Assembly (NCBI RefSeq): GCF_041060425.1
Contig: NZ_JAULBC010000005.1
Span: forward strand, 186,001 to 250,000
Source: Danxiaibacter flavus
GTDB taxonomy: Bacteria > Bacteroidota > Bacteroidia > Chitinophagales > Chitinophagaceae
DNA: 64,000 nt
Reading direction: 5' to 3'
A program made the position numbers and the translations under genes. Positions within the stretch are counted from its first letter, which is position 1, and each line of letters opens with the position of its first letter. Under the pieces are notes generated by a model. The model worked only from the letters and a program-made list of their open reading frames with translations, ran no database searches and was not told the origin of the DNA. Below are positions 52,081 through 61,004 of this stretch, piece by piece.

Positions 52081-52860
52081 ATGGCTTACCAAACGCTTCT
52101 GACAACTTTAGAAAATAACACGCTCATCATTACAATTAACAGACCCGAAAAGCTGAATGCACTTAACAGTACTGTCATTCATGAGCTGGGCAAGGTAATT
52201 GATGAAGTATATGAGAACGCCAGTATTAAATCAGCTATCATAACAGGCTCGGGAGAAAAAAGCTTTGTTGCCGGAGCGGACATAACGGAATTCCTCCAGC
52301 TGGATTCGTCACAGGGCGAAGCGCTTGCACGCAATGCTCAACAAAATGTGTTCGACAAAATTGAAAGCTCCCCCAAGCCGATCGTTGCAGCCGTTAATGG
52401 TTTTGCATTGGGAGGAGGTTGTGAGCTTGCACTGGCTTGTCATTTTATCATTGCGAGTGATAATGCAAAGTTTGCTCAGCCGGAAGTAAATCTCGGCATT
52501 ATTCCGGGTTATGGCGGAACACAAAGACTCGTGCAAATTGTAGGAAAGGGCAGAGCGATGCAACTGGTAATGACCGGCGAAATGATCACTGCACAGGATG
52601 CGATGCAATATGGAATTGCAAACAAAGTTGTGAGCCAGTCGGAGCTGTTGCAAACAGTAAAAGATATTTTACAACTTATTCATACAAAGGCGCCATTGGC
52701 AATTACCAAAGTGATTGAATGCATCAACAATTTTGATCACACACAACAGGGTTACGATTTTGAAATAAAGAAGTTCGGTGAATGCTTTTCAACTGAAGAC
52801 ATGAAGGAAGGCGCTACGGCGTTTATTGAAAAGCGGAAGCCAAACTTTAAAGGGAATTGA
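52081..52860 (+). CDS. Enoyl-CoA hydratase (crotonase family)
   Basis: The enzyme hydrates 2-enoyl-CoA in beta-oxidation or related pathways. The 259-residue protein has the oxyanion residues in VAGADITEF and ALGGGCELAL, the first catalytic Glu in GGCELAL and the second in PEVNLGIIPGYGGTQRL. The length fits. Its stop codon TGA (52858-52860) lies in the first unit of an AATTGAA heptamer array. Confidence 0.94.
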   Translation: MAYQTLLTTLENNTLIITINRPEKLNALNSTVIHELGKVIDEVYENASIKSAIITGSGEKSFVAGADITEFLQLDSSQGEALARNAQQNVFDKIESSPKPIVAAVNGFALGGGCELALACHFIIASDNAKFAQPEVNLGIIPGYGGTQRLVQIVGKGRAMQLVMTGEMITAQDAMQYGIANKVVSQSELLQTVKDILQLIHTKAPLAITKVIECINNFDHTQQGYDFEIKKFGECFSTEDMKEGATAFIEKRKPNFKGN

Positions 52861-52875
52861 AAATTGAAAGTTGAC

Positions 52876-52935
52876 AATTCCTGCCCGACTGAAGTCATTC
52901 AGGCGGGGACAATGACCGGAGCGAAAAAACCTCTG
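52876..52935. repeat. Left inverted repeat flanking the XRE gene
   Basis: This 60-nt segment, containing TTCCTGCCCGACTG and CAGGCGGGGACAAT, is nearly the reverse complement of 53535-53594. It contains a partial internal palindrome (CCCGACTGAA with TTCAGGCGGG). It is preceded by an AATTGAA heptamer array and followed by CACGGAG-type repeats to about 52996. Confidence 0.85.
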
Positions 52936-52996
52936 TTTAATAGATAAATACATTACACAGAGTTCCACGGAGAAATCACGGAGTTTCACAGAGCTT

Positions 52997-53413
52997 TTAT
53001 TTATTTTTTTCCTGCAGCATCCTCTCCAGGAGAGCAATTTTTTCGCGCTCACTTTTTATCAAGGCATCATATAATTCAACTATTTTTTCAATGGGATTGA
53101 ATGTGCAGTGATGATTAATGCCGATTGTACCATTGCCTGTATTTGCACCTTCGTAGTTGTTTTGAATATTAAAGATGGAGGTTTCTTCATTAAAGTTTTT
53201 AATAGCTTCAACCGGAACTTTTAGTGCTTTTGCAACTTCATTCAGTATGTTATCATCGATCTCTTCTTTCGCTTCAAGTACCGAGACTTTCCTTTGATTC
53301 CAATCATCACCAAGATCAAGTGCAAGCGCTTCCTGTTTAACGCCCAATATTTCGCGCATCCGTTTTAAATTTCGTCCGTGGTGTATTGCGTTTGGCATAG
53401 TCTTATTCGTCAT
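52997..53413 (-). CDS. XRE-type regulator with C-terminal coiled coil
   Basis: The 138-residue protein has a helix-turn-helix (about 15-70: LKRMREILGVKQEALALDLG, then QRKVSVLEAKEEI), a middle section, and a C-terminal predicted coiled coil, IEKIVELYDALIKSEREKIALLERML. It is a likely DNA-binding dimer. Met6 is an alternative start. It is isolated and sits between two inverted repeats (52876-52935 and 53535-53594), which hints at mobility or at an operator-like arrangement. Confidence 0.85.
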   Translation of the reverse strand: MTNKTMPNAIHHGRNLKRMREILGVKQEALALDLGDDWNQRKVSVLEAKEEIDDNILNEVAKALKVPVEAIKNFNEETSIFNIQNNYEGANTGNGTIGINHHCTFNPIEKIVELYDALIKSEREKIALLERMLQEKNK

Positions 53414-53534
53414 AATGATAAGTTTAAGGGTTTATGAACAGGCTGTGTTTGATGCAAATTATTATTTTATTTTTAAATCCTGAAGAATGACTAGCATAAT
53501 AAAAACAGTTACACACAGCAGACACAGCGTTCCA

Positions 53535-53594
53535 CAGAGATTTTCCGCTCCGTTTATTGTCCCCGCCTGAAATGACGTCAGTCGGGCAGGAATT
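53535..53594. repeat. Right inverted repeat flanking the XRE gene
   Basis: Reverse complement of the left copy over about 60 nt with a handful of differences. Outside it an AATTGAC-type heptamer array (53595-53618) encodes the final residues and stop of the GT9 gene. Confidence 0.85.
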
Positions 53595-53602
53595 CTCCAT
53601 TT

Positions 53603-54607
53603 TCAGTTGTCAATTGAATTAAGGAGTTGTTGATCTTCTATCGTCAATGCGCATTTGAAGTGTCCTTCGGGACAAGAAGCATGGCCATGCAAACCGCAGG
53701 GGCGGCAGGATAAATTGATTTTTGTTTCCACTACAAAGCGCTTGTCACTCAGCGGGCCGAATCCAAAGGCATTGATCGTACTGCAGTAAACAGCGGTAAC
53801 GGGCGCATTTACGGATGAGGCAAGATGCATGGGTGCAGAATCATTTACATAATTCATCCTTGCATCTTTGAACAGCGCGCAGGATTGAAGGAAATCCAGC
53901 TTGCCAGCAAGATTGATCACATTGCCACCAGTTGCGTCTTTTATTATATTACACAAATCCGAGTCATTTGGAGCACCGACAAGGTATACGAGTAAATTGT
54001 CCGGCAATTTTTTAATAAAACTGATCCACTTCTCGGGCGGATATTGTTTGGTAAACCATACAGATGCGGGTGCTATACAGATGTACGGTTGTTGTTTGTA
54101 TTGCTCAACGCTGCTATAATCCTCTTTAGTAGGATAGAGCCTTGGCTTAGCAGGCTTGTCGTCAGTAAAATCTTCTATTAGTTTATTGTTCCTTTCAATC
54201 TCATGAAAGATATGTGGATCAGAAACATTGCTTACAATATGCTTTACTTTTTTGGTGAACGCAAAACTCCAGGGATTTTTATCGAATCCGATTTTTTCTT
54301 TTGCATTGGAAAAAGCAGTTATAAAACCGGTTGCGGCGAAACGCTGCACATTGATCACCTTATCATATTTCGCTTCACGGATCTGCTTCAACAGTTTTAA
54401 AAGATTGCCATACTTGTTCTCCTTCTTGTTCCAAACCAGTACATTCCTGATATAAGGATGATTCTTCAGCATCGATTCATTGCCTTTGCGCACCATATAA
54501 TCTATCTCTGCTTCGGGGTAAAAGGCGTGCAATTTTTCCAAAACGCCTGTTGCCAGTATTACATCTCCAATAAAAGCGGTCTGAATTACCAGGAATCTTT
54601 TGTTCAT
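53603..54607 (-). CDS. Glycosyltransferase family 9 (heptosyltransferase-like)
   Basis: From ATG 54607 the protein has 334 residues. It has the N-terminal FLVIQTAFIGDVILATGVLE of ADP-heptose transferases and the late NDSAPMHLASSVNAPVTAVYC motif for the nucleotide-sugar site. It probably adds a sugar to the LPS core on the cytoplasmic face. A Cys-rich end (SCRPCGLHGHASCPEGHFKC) is common in Bacteroidota members. The last four codons and stop lie inside a heptamer repeat array. Confidence 0.92.
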   Translation of the reverse strand: MNKRFLVIQTAFIGDVILATGVLEKLHAFYPEAEIDYMVRKGNESMLKNHPYIRNVLVWNKKENKYGNLLKLLKQIREAKYDKVINVQRFAATGFITAFSNAKEKIGFDKNPWSFAFTKKVKHIVSNVSDPHIFHEIERNNKLIEDFTDDKPAKPRLYPTKEDYSSVEQYKQQPYICIAPASVWFTKQYPPEKWISFIKKLPDNLLVYLVGAPNDSDLCNIIKDATGGNVINLAGKLDFLQSCALFKDARMNYVNDSAPMHLASSVNAPVTAVYCSTINAFGFGPLSDKRFVVETKINLSCRPCGLHGHASCPEGHFKCALTIEDQQLLNSIDN

Positions 54608-54614
54608 CAAAGCA

Positions 54615-54710
54615 AAAATAATAAAACCACGGAGACACTAAAGGCACGGAGAAGCACAGGGTTTTAGTCACAAAGAGCAAAAGACACCAAAAAGCACAAA
54701 AAATTTATTA
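54615..54710 (+). repeat. CACGGAG/CACAAAG repeat
   Basis: A degenerate series of ACCACGGAG, GCACGGAG and CACAAAG units with period near 10-11 nt, upstream of the GT9 gene. The wider gap 54608-54851 shows no gene. Confidence 0.6.
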
Positions 54711-54851
54711 TAGAAGAAGATCAGCCAACCTAGCAAAAATATTGTTCGAAGAGGCTTGCTCTTTTTTCCTGCGTCGTTTTCAATCTCTAAATGTCAGATT
54801 TTAATTCGCTTATCGTTGTGTCCCTTTGTGTCGTTTGTGGCTCCGTGGTTC

Positions 54852-54875
54852 AAAAAAAAACACCTTTGCAGGTGT
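54852..54875 (-). terminator. Terminator after the 37-codon small ORF
   Basis: ACACCT (54860-54865) pairs with AGGTGT (54870-54875). On the minus strand the stem is followed by nine T (54852-54859 read as complement). Confidence 0.8.
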
Positions 54876-54902
54876 TCAGTAATGTTTTGGTAGATTAAAA
54901 AC

Positions 54903-55016
54903 TTATTCCGTGATAAATTTTTTAAGTCTTTTAAATTGCTTTCTTTCGGGTGTTTCAAACAGTTCAATAAACTTGTTGAACAGTCTGCCCAGGAAAGCCT
55001 GGTTTTCGTTTTTCAT
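54903..55016 (-). CDS. Small ORF (37 aa), unknown
   Basis: ATG 55016 to TAA 54903 encodes MKNENQAFLGRLFNKFIELF then ETPERKQFKRLKKFITE, a basic amphipathic helical peptide. It is bounded by the recQ terminator upstream (55128-55154) and its own strong terminator at 54852, so it appears to be an independent transcription unit. I do not recognise a family. Being real is supported by the isolated terminator, not by homology. Confidence 0.55.
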   Translation of the reverse strand: MKNENQAFLGRLFNKFIELFETPERKQFKRLKKFITE

Positions 55017-55127
55017 TGAATTGGAATTTGGAGCCGGAAAATATAACAAAATATTAAATTCGGAATACAGTCAACAAAATTTAATCCACTATTAATGTCA
55101 GGACTACATTTACTAGCGTCCGGACAC

Positions 55128-55154
55128 AAAAAAGGCCGCTAATCGCGGCCTTTT
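55128..55154 (-). terminator. Intrinsic terminator of recQ
   Basis: GGCCGC (55134-55139) pairs with GCGGCC (55145-55150), extended by A/T pairs (55130-55133 with 55151-55154). On the minus strand it ends in a T-run. It is 18 nt past the recQ stop. Confidence 0.88.
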
Positions 55155-55172
55155 GTACAAGTTTATTAAGAA

Positions 55173-57488
55173 TTAAATTCCGTAAACGCACAGGAACTTA
55201 ATACGCATAATCTTTAATTGCTCCCAGGTATAGTCGCTATCTGACATTTCCTCCTGCGCAACCTGTAGAGAAGATGTCTCGCAGCTTTTGAAATAATCCA
55301 GTATTTCATCCTGCTCATCGTCGTCCAGCATGTCGTCAATTGCGTAATCCAGGTTTAGTTTGGTTCCGCTGGCAACGATGGTTTCCATTTCTTCCAGTAA
55401 TGCATCTAGCCTTAAGTCTTTGTTCTTGGCGATGGTTTCCAAAGGAATCTTCTTATCTACATTTTGAATAATGTAGATCTTGTTATTCGCCTTATTGGCA
55501 ACGCTCTTCATCACAAAATCATCCGGCTTCTCTATTTCGTTCTCCTCAACATATTTTGCAATTACTTCAATGAACGGTTTACCATAACGCAACGCCTTAC
55601 CCTTACTTACGCCTGAGCATTTTTCCAGTTCCTGCAAACTTGTAGGATACATCGTAGCCATATCCTGCAGTGATGATTCAAGGAAGATCACGAACGGCGG
55701 AAGTGCCTTCTTTTTAGCTTCCTTCTGACGAAGCTCTTTCAACATAGTAAACAACTTATCATCAGTTGCAGTGCCGGCATTTCCTGCACCTTCACTTCCT
55801 TCATCATCATCTTCATTAGCTTCCTCAAACAAATTGTTCAGCACAATCTTGAATGATGCAGGTTTCTTCAGGAATTTCTCTCCGTTTGGAGTTACTTTCA
55901 ATAAACCGTACTCCTCAATATCTTTTCTTATCAGGTTCTCCAGTAACATCTGCCTGATCAGGCTGTTCCAGAAATGTTCGTCTTTTTCTTTTCCAATACC
56001 AAACACCGGCAGCTTCTCATGGCGGAACATGGTGATCTGCGGAGTAAGTTTGCCTATTAAAATATTTACAACGTATTCAGTCGGGAAGTTTTCATCCAAA
56101 GCAGTCACGGTCTTCAGTACCATTACAGCCTCATTCTTAGTCTCAACCTTTTCTTTCTGATTTAAACAGTTATCGCAGTTGCCGCAATTTTCTGTCTGCC
56201 ATTCTTCACCAAAATAGTGCAGCAAGATCTTTCTGCGACAAACAGAACTTTCAGCAAAAGCCACAGTTTCGTTGATCAGCTGTGCGCCAATTTCCCTTTC
56301 ACTCAACGGCTTATCGCGCATCAGGTGTTCAAGCTTGGCAACATCTTTATGAGAATAGTATAAAATACATTTTCCTTCCAGTCCATCACGACCTGCACGG
56401 CCCGTTTCCTGGTAATAATTTTCAATTGATTTTGGAATGTTGAAATGGATCACAAAACGGATATCCGGTTTGTCAATACCCATTCCGAAAGCGATGGTAG
56501 CAACAATCACCTGCACGTCTTCATTCAGAAACTGATCCTGGCGCTCTGCGCGCAGTTTTGCATCCAGACCGGCATGATAGGCGACTGCCTTAATGTTGTT
56601 TGCAACCAGCAGTTCAGCCAGTTCCTCAGTGGTTTTACGGTTGAGTGTGTAAATAATCCCACTCTTTCCTTTGTTCTGAGAAATAAAACGCACAATGCTT
56701 TTAACCGTCTGTTCCTTTTTAATTTTTGGCTGAATCTCGTAATAAAGATTGCCGCGGTTAAAAGAAGAAATAAAAATATTGGGATTTCTAAGTCCCAGGT
56801 TCTTTACAATATCGCTCTGAACCTTTGGTGTTGCGGTGGCAGTTAAAGCTACTACGGGAAGATTCGGGTTGATTTCATCCATCATTTCACGTAAACGTCT
56901 GTATTCCGGGCGGAAATCGTGTCCCCATTCAGAAATACAGTGCGCTTCATCCACTGCAAAAAATGATATGGTCAGATCGCTAAAAAATTCAATATTTTCC
57001 TGCTTGGTCAATGTTTCAGGAGCTACATACAGCAACTTTGTTTTGCCGCTAAGTAGGTCGTCCTTAACCTCTTTTATCTGCCCCTTATTTAATGACGAGT
57101 TTAAGAAGTGAGCCACATTATCATTTTCACTGTATCCTCTTACCAGGTCTACCTGGTTTTTCATCAACGCAATTAACGGACTTACGATGATAGCGCAACC
57201 TTCCATAATCATCGCAGGCAATTGATAACAAAGGCTCTTACCGCCACCTGTTGGCATAATAACAAAAGTGTCATGCCCATTCAACAAACTGTGAATAGCT
57301 TCTTCCTGCCTGCCCTTAAATTGCTCAAAACCAAAATTTACGGACAAGCCATCATGAATATCATAGCCATGAGGAGTGCCGTTTGATGAAGCGGTTACTT
57401 TTTTTGTACCGGCTTTTTTTTCTGCCGCCGGCTCTGACACAGTTGTTTTCTTGGACCGTGTACTCACTTTTTTTGTACTTGTTGCCAT
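55173..57488 (-). CDS. recQ: ATP-dependent DNA helicase RecQ
   Basis: This 3'-5' helicase acts in recombination and replication-fork repair. The 771-residue protein has a Ser/Thr/Lys-rich N-terminal tail (about 1-45), then the helicase core with Walker A MPTGGGKSLCYQ, DEAH box VDEAHCISEWGHDFRP and motif VI YYQETGRAGRDG. The RecQ zinc domain (CRRKILLHYFGE to CGNCDNCLN), a winged-helix region and an HRDC domain (about 600-670) follow, and then an acidic C-terminal extension. It is longer than E. coli RecQ because of the two tails. Confidence 0.95.
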   Translation of the reverse strand: MATSTKKVSTRSKKTTVSEPAAEKKAGTKKVTASSNGTPHGYDIHDGLSVNFGFEQFKGRQEEAIHSLLNGHDTFVIMPTGGGKSLCYQLPAMIMEGCAIIVSPLIALMKNQVDLVRGYSENDNVAHFLNSSLNKGQIKEVKDDLLSGKTKLLYVAPETLTKQENIEFFSDLTISFFAVDEAHCISEWGHDFRPEYRRLREMMDEINPNLPVVALTATATPKVQSDIVKNLGLRNPNIFISSFNRGNLYYEIQPKIKKEQTVKSIVRFISQNKGKSGIIYTLNRKTTEELAELLVANNIKAVAYHAGLDAKLRAERQDQFLNEDVQVIVATIAFGMGIDKPDIRFVIHFNIPKSIENYYQETGRAGRDGLEGKCILYYSHKDVAKLEHLMRDKPLSEREIGAQLINETVAFAESSVCRRKILLHYFGEEWQTENCGNCDNCLNQKEKVETKNEAVMVLKTVTALDENFPTEYVVNILIGKLTPQITMFRHEKLPVFGIGKEKDEHFWNSLIRQMLLENLIRKDIEEYGLLKVTPNGEKFLKKPASFKIVLNNLFEEANEDDDEGSEGAGNAGTATDDKLFTMLKELRQKEAKKKALPPFVIFLESSLQDMATMYPTSLQELEKCSGVSKGKALRYGKPFIEVIAKYVEENEIEKPDDFVMKSVANKANNKIYIIQNVDKKIPLETIAKNKDLRLDALLEEMETIVASGTKLNLDYAIDDMLDDDEQDEILDYFKSCETSSLQVAQEEMSDSDYTWEQLKIMRIKFLCVYGI

Positions 57489-57677
57489 GTTTAAATAGGG
57501 GTCTCTCCCACACCTTTTTAGTGACTTCCTTAAGTTACTGCTTTAATCCGGATATGGCAATACATGCCAGGACCTGGATTTTTTTTACAACTGGTTGGTT
57601 AGTGTCTTAAAAACTTCTAGAAGGGCAGCGAAGTTAATAATCATACGAATAATAATAAACTCTTAGGTGTTAAAGTT

Positions 57678-57685
57678 TAAATTTG
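57678..57685 (+). promoter_or_regulatory. -7 box of kdsD
   Basis: TAAATTTG plus C matches TAnnTTTG and ends 6 nt before the ATG at 57692, so the mRNA would be almost leaderless. Confidence 0.45.
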
Positions 57686-57691
57686 CAGCCA

Positions 57692-58657
57692 ATGAAACAA
57701 TCCATAAAACAGGTTGCTTCCCGGACCATTCAGGTAGAAGCAGCATCAGTTGCTGGCTTAGAGCAATTTATAGATGATAATTTTGAACATGCCGTAAAGA
57801 CTGTTCACGAATGTAGAGGTCGACTGGTTGTAAGCGGAATTGGAAAAAGTGCGATTGTTGGCCAGAAGATTGTTGCCACCTTAAACTCAACCGGCACGCC
57901 TGCTCTTTTTATGCATGCCGCCGACGCCATTCATGGAGATCTGGGTATGATACAGCAGCATGATGTTGTTCTGATCATCAGCAAAAGCGGTGAAAGTCCC
58001 GAAATAAAGGTTTTGGTGCCACTCATTAAAAATTTCAGCAATACACTTATTGCGATGGTGGGAAACCTGAATTCATTTCTCGCCAAAAATGCCTCTATCG
58101 TTTTAAATACAACAGTAAACAAAGAAGCTTGCCCTCATAACCTTGCACCAACGAGCAGTACAACTGCCCAAATGGTAATGGGTGATGCGCTGGCAATTTG
58201 TCTGATGGAGCTGAATAATTTTACAGGTACGGATTTTGCAAAATACCACCCCGGTGGAAACCTTGGCAAGAGAATGTACCTGCGCGTGGAAGATTTGTAT
58301 GTAAATAACAGCAAGCCGAAAGTTTTACCAACAGCTTTACTTAAAGAAGTGATATTAACTATTTCACAAAGCCGTTTGGGAACGACTGCTGTTGTGGATG
58401 AACGGGATAGTGTTATCGGTGTAATAACTGATGGCGACGTGCGCCGGATGTTAGAAAACATTGAAGATCTGCATTCTGTTCGTGCATCAGATATACAAAC
58501 CCTTCATCCAAGAACCATTCAACCCGATGTACTGGCCGTTGATGCTTTTGATATGCTACGCAAGCACGATATAAGCGCATTAATAGTGGCAGATCCGGAT
58601 GGAAAATATTTGGGCATTTTGCATTTGCATGATCTTGTTAAGGAAGGAATTATTTAA
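57692..58657 (+). CDS. kdsD: Arabinose-5-phosphate isomerase (KdsD/KpsF/GutQ family)
   Basis: It converts ribulose-5-phosphate to arabinose-5-phosphate, the first step to Kdo for LPS. The 321-residue protein has an SIS sugar-isomerase domain (about 30-165: GRLVVSGIGKSAIVGQK, AIHGDLGMI, SKSGESPEIKVL) and two CBS domains (about 205-320). ATG 57692 is chosen over a TTG inside the promoter box. manC follows 56 nt later. Confidence 0.93.
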   Translation: MKQSIKQVASRTIQVEAASVAGLEQFIDDNFEHAVKTVHECRGRLVVSGIGKSAIVGQKIVATLNSTGTPALFMHAADAIHGDLGMIQQHDVVLIISKSGESPEIKVLVPLIKNFSNTLIAMVGNLNSFLAKNASIVLNTTVNKEACPHNLAPTSSTTAQMVMGDALAICLMELNNFTGTDFAKYHPGGNLGKRMYLRVEDLYVNNSKPKVLPTALLKEVILTISQSRLGTTAVVDERDSVIGVITDGDVRRMLENIEDLHSVRASDIQTLHPRTIQPDVLAVDAFDMLRKHDISALIVADPDGKYLGILHLHDLVKEGII

Positions 58658-58713
58658 TGTTTAATATGGGTGAATAGCAACAATACGCTATTTTGCCATT
58701 TAATTACCAGGAA

Positions 58714-59796
58714 ATGAATAAGCATCATTATGTAGCTATTATGGCCGGAGGTATTGGAAGCCGCTTTTGGCCCAAGAGCAGGACATCATATCCAAAACAG
58801 TTCTTAGATATTTTAAATACAGGTAAAACGCTTATTCAGGCAACTTATGAACGTTACGCCAGGTTTATTCCTGCAGAAAATATTTATGTAGTTACTTCCC
58901 AGGATTATGTTTCTATTGTTGAAGAGCAACTACCTCAATTACAAAAGGAGAATATTGTTGCAGAACCAAGCCGCAAGAATACTGCTCCATGCGTGGCATA
59001 TATTTCTTTTAAGCTGATAGAAAAAGATCCTGAAGCATGCCTGATTGTTGCACCAAGCGATCACCTTGTTCTTGATCCGGATGCGTTTGAACAGGTATCT
59101 CTGCGGGCGCTTGAATTCGCAAGAGATTCAAAAGCGTTTATAACACTTGGCATCAAACCTACCTATCCCAATACTGGTTATGGCTACATCCAGCACGATG
59201 TTGAAAGCGTTGCTGACAATATTCATAAGGTGAAAACCTTTACTGAAAAGCCTAACCTGGAATTGGCTAAAACTTTCATGGCCAGCGGAGATTTTCTATG
59301 GAACGCTGGCATTTTTATATGGCGCGTAGAAAACATCCTGCAGGCATTTGAATCATTTCAGCCTGAGATGTATGAGCTGTTTGCGCAGGAAAAAGAATTG
59401 TTTAACACACCACGCGAAAAAGAAGCTATTGACAGGATTTATCCGCAATGCACAAATATTTCCATCGATTATGCCATCATGGAAAAAGCGGATAATGTTT
59501 ACGTAATTCCGTCATCTTTTGGCTGGAGCGATCTCGGCACATGGAACAGTGCCTATGATAATCTTGAAAAAGATTATCTTGGTAATGCGGTTGCCGGCGA
59601 CAAGGTGATGGTGATTGACGCAACAAAGTGTATGATAGCTGCCGAAAGCAGCAAGCTGGTTGTATTACAGGGTCTGGATGATTTTATAGTTGTAGATACC
59701 CCGGATGTTCTACTCATCTGCAAAAAAGAAAAAGAACAGGAGATTAAAGAATACGTGGCAGAAGTGAAGCGGAACATCGGCGACATGCACCTGTAG
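58714..59796 (+). CDS. manC: Mannose-1-phosphate guanylyltransferase
   Basis: It makes GDP-mannose for glycan synthesis. The 360-residue nucleotidyltransferase has the N-terminal signature IMAGGIGSRFWPKSR, then QFLDILNTGKTL, IVAPSDHLV and FTEKPNLELA with FLWNAGIFIW. It lacks the C-terminal isomerase domain of bifunctional ManC. It lies downstream of kdsD, both supplying surface-glycan precursors. Confidence 0.94.
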   Translation: MNKHHYVAIMAGGIGSRFWPKSRTSYPKQFLDILNTGKTLIQATYERYARFIPAENIYVVTSQDYVSIVEEQLPQLQKENIVAEPSRKNTAPCVAYISFKLIEKDPEACLIVAPSDHLVLDPDAFEQVSLRALEFARDSKAFITLGIKPTYPNTGYGYIQHDVESVADNIHKVKTFTEKPNLELAKTFMASGDFLWNAGIFIWRVENILQAFESFQPEMYELFAQEKELFNTPREKEAIDRIYPQCTNISIDYAIMEKADNVYVIPSSFGWSDLGTWNSAYDNLEKDYLGNAVAGDKVMVIDATKCMIAAESSKLVVLQGLDDFIVVDTPDVLLICKKEKEQEIKEYVAEVKRNIGDMHL

Positions 59797-59798
59797 AG

Positions 59799-60023
59799 AA
59801 GCGTAAAGCCTAAAGCTGAAAGCCTAAAACTATTTCCATTATCGTTGTGTTTCGGGAAATGTATAGCATTGTTCCTATTTTCTAATTATTAGCTTTTACT
59901 TTTGAGCTAGTAATTGACTGGTGGAGATGCTTTGAAGATTTGCTTACTTTATTCATATAAGAAAAAGCTTTTTATGATTACGCTTTTAGTTTTAAGCTTT
60001 GCGCTTTAGGCTTTAAGCTTTCA
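59799..60023. repeat. AAAGC heptamer arrays, inverted pair
   Basis: GTAAAGC/CTAAAGC units (about 59800-59830) and their inverse GTTTTAA/GCTTTGC units (59990-60023) face each other across the manC-cdsA gap, 160 nt apart. The same family occurs at 51098. Confidence 0.75.
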
Positions 60024-60032
60024 AATATCCCA

Positions 60033-60911
60033 ATGGCATTCAACATTCAAACATTCAAGACAAGATCTTTAACCGCCGCAATATTTGTAGTTGTTATGCT
60101 TGCCGGTTTGTTGCTGAATTATTTTAGTTTTTTTCTGTTGTTTACCGTTATACATTTTGGCTGCTGGCTGGAATATCAAAAGCTGATTGGACTGATTGAT
60201 GAAGATTATAAACAAATAACGCCGTTTCATAAGTACGGTGTAATGATACTTGGCTGGGGATTTATGCTGTACATGGCGCATCCATCCATCGGCATAGGGA
60301 ATCTAACGCTTCATGAAATCGGATGGTGGCTGATGGTTGTGTTTGCACTCGCATTGCCCATTGCAGAAATACTGTTTAGCAAGCAACTTAATGTAAAACT
60401 GATCGGCTATTCGCTGACAGGTCTGTTATATATTTCATTGAGCTGGGGACTGATGATCGACATACGGAACAAGGGAATGGTTGATGGCGATTCAATTTTT
60501 CATTATGACTTTGGCTGGATTTACCCTATTGTATTGATTGCATCTATTTGGATCAATGATACAATGGCCTACATAGTGGGTTCTTTTATTGGAAAAACGC
60601 CGTTCTCTTCTATTTCTCCGAAGAAAACCTGGGAAGGAACACTTGGCGGGGCAATACTTGCTATTGCGGCCGTAACATTATTAGGCTATTTTGCTTTCGG
60701 AATGAAAGACTATACCTCACTTATCGTAATATCTTCTATTGCTGCAGTTATCGGAACCGCCGGCGATCTATTGGAAAGTAAATTAAAAAGGATGGCCAAC
60801 GTTAAAGACAGCGGACATATCATGCCCGGCCATGGCGGTTTTCTTGACAGATTTGATTCTTTAATCCTGGCAACGCCATTTGTATGGTTTTACATCACTT
60901 TTTTTGCTTAA
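60033..60911 (+). CDS. cdsA: Phosphatidate cytidylyltransferase
   Basis: CdsA makes CDP-diacylglycerol from phosphatidic acid and CTP at the inner membrane. The 292-residue protein has about eight membrane segments and the C-terminal signature ESKLKRMANVKDSGHIMPGHGGFLDRFDSL. psd follows 93 nt downstream, giving two steps of phosphatidylethanolamine synthesis together; the intermediate phosphatidylserine synthase is not here. Confidence 0.95.
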   Translation: MAFNIQTFKTRSLTAAIFVVVMLAGLLLNYFSFFLLFTVIHFGCWLEYQKLIGLIDEDYKQITPFHKYGVMILGWGFMLYMAHPSIGIGNLTLHEIGWWLMVVFALALPIAEILFSKQLNVKLIGYSLTGLLYISLSWGLMIDIRNKGMVDGDSIFHYDFGWIYPIVLIASIWINDTMAYIVGSFIGKTPFSSISPKKTWEGTLGGAILAIAAVTLLGYFAFGMKDYTSLIVISSIAAVIGTAGDLLESKLKRMANVKDSGHIMPGHGGFLDRFDSLILATPFVWFYITFFA

Positions 60912-60978
60912 ACCAGCCATCTTTAGATTAGACAACGGAGATGCTTTTCCACTTCAGTCATCAGACATCATTTCTCGT

Positions 60979-60986
60979 TATCTTTG
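60979..60986 (+). promoter_or_regulatory. -7 box upstream of psd
   Basis: TATCTTTG plus C fits TAnnTTTG, 18 nt before the psd ATG. It suggests psd also has its own promoter despite following cdsA. Confidence 0.45.
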
Positions 60987-61004
60987 CAGTTCAAAAAACT
61001 TACA

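Noticed and set aside
51831..52118. Plus-strand ORFs of 95 and 72 codons with internal repeat
   Set aside because: Open only because the tandem duplication has an 81-nt period; both frames are open, the family is unknown and the longer one overlaps the hydratase start.
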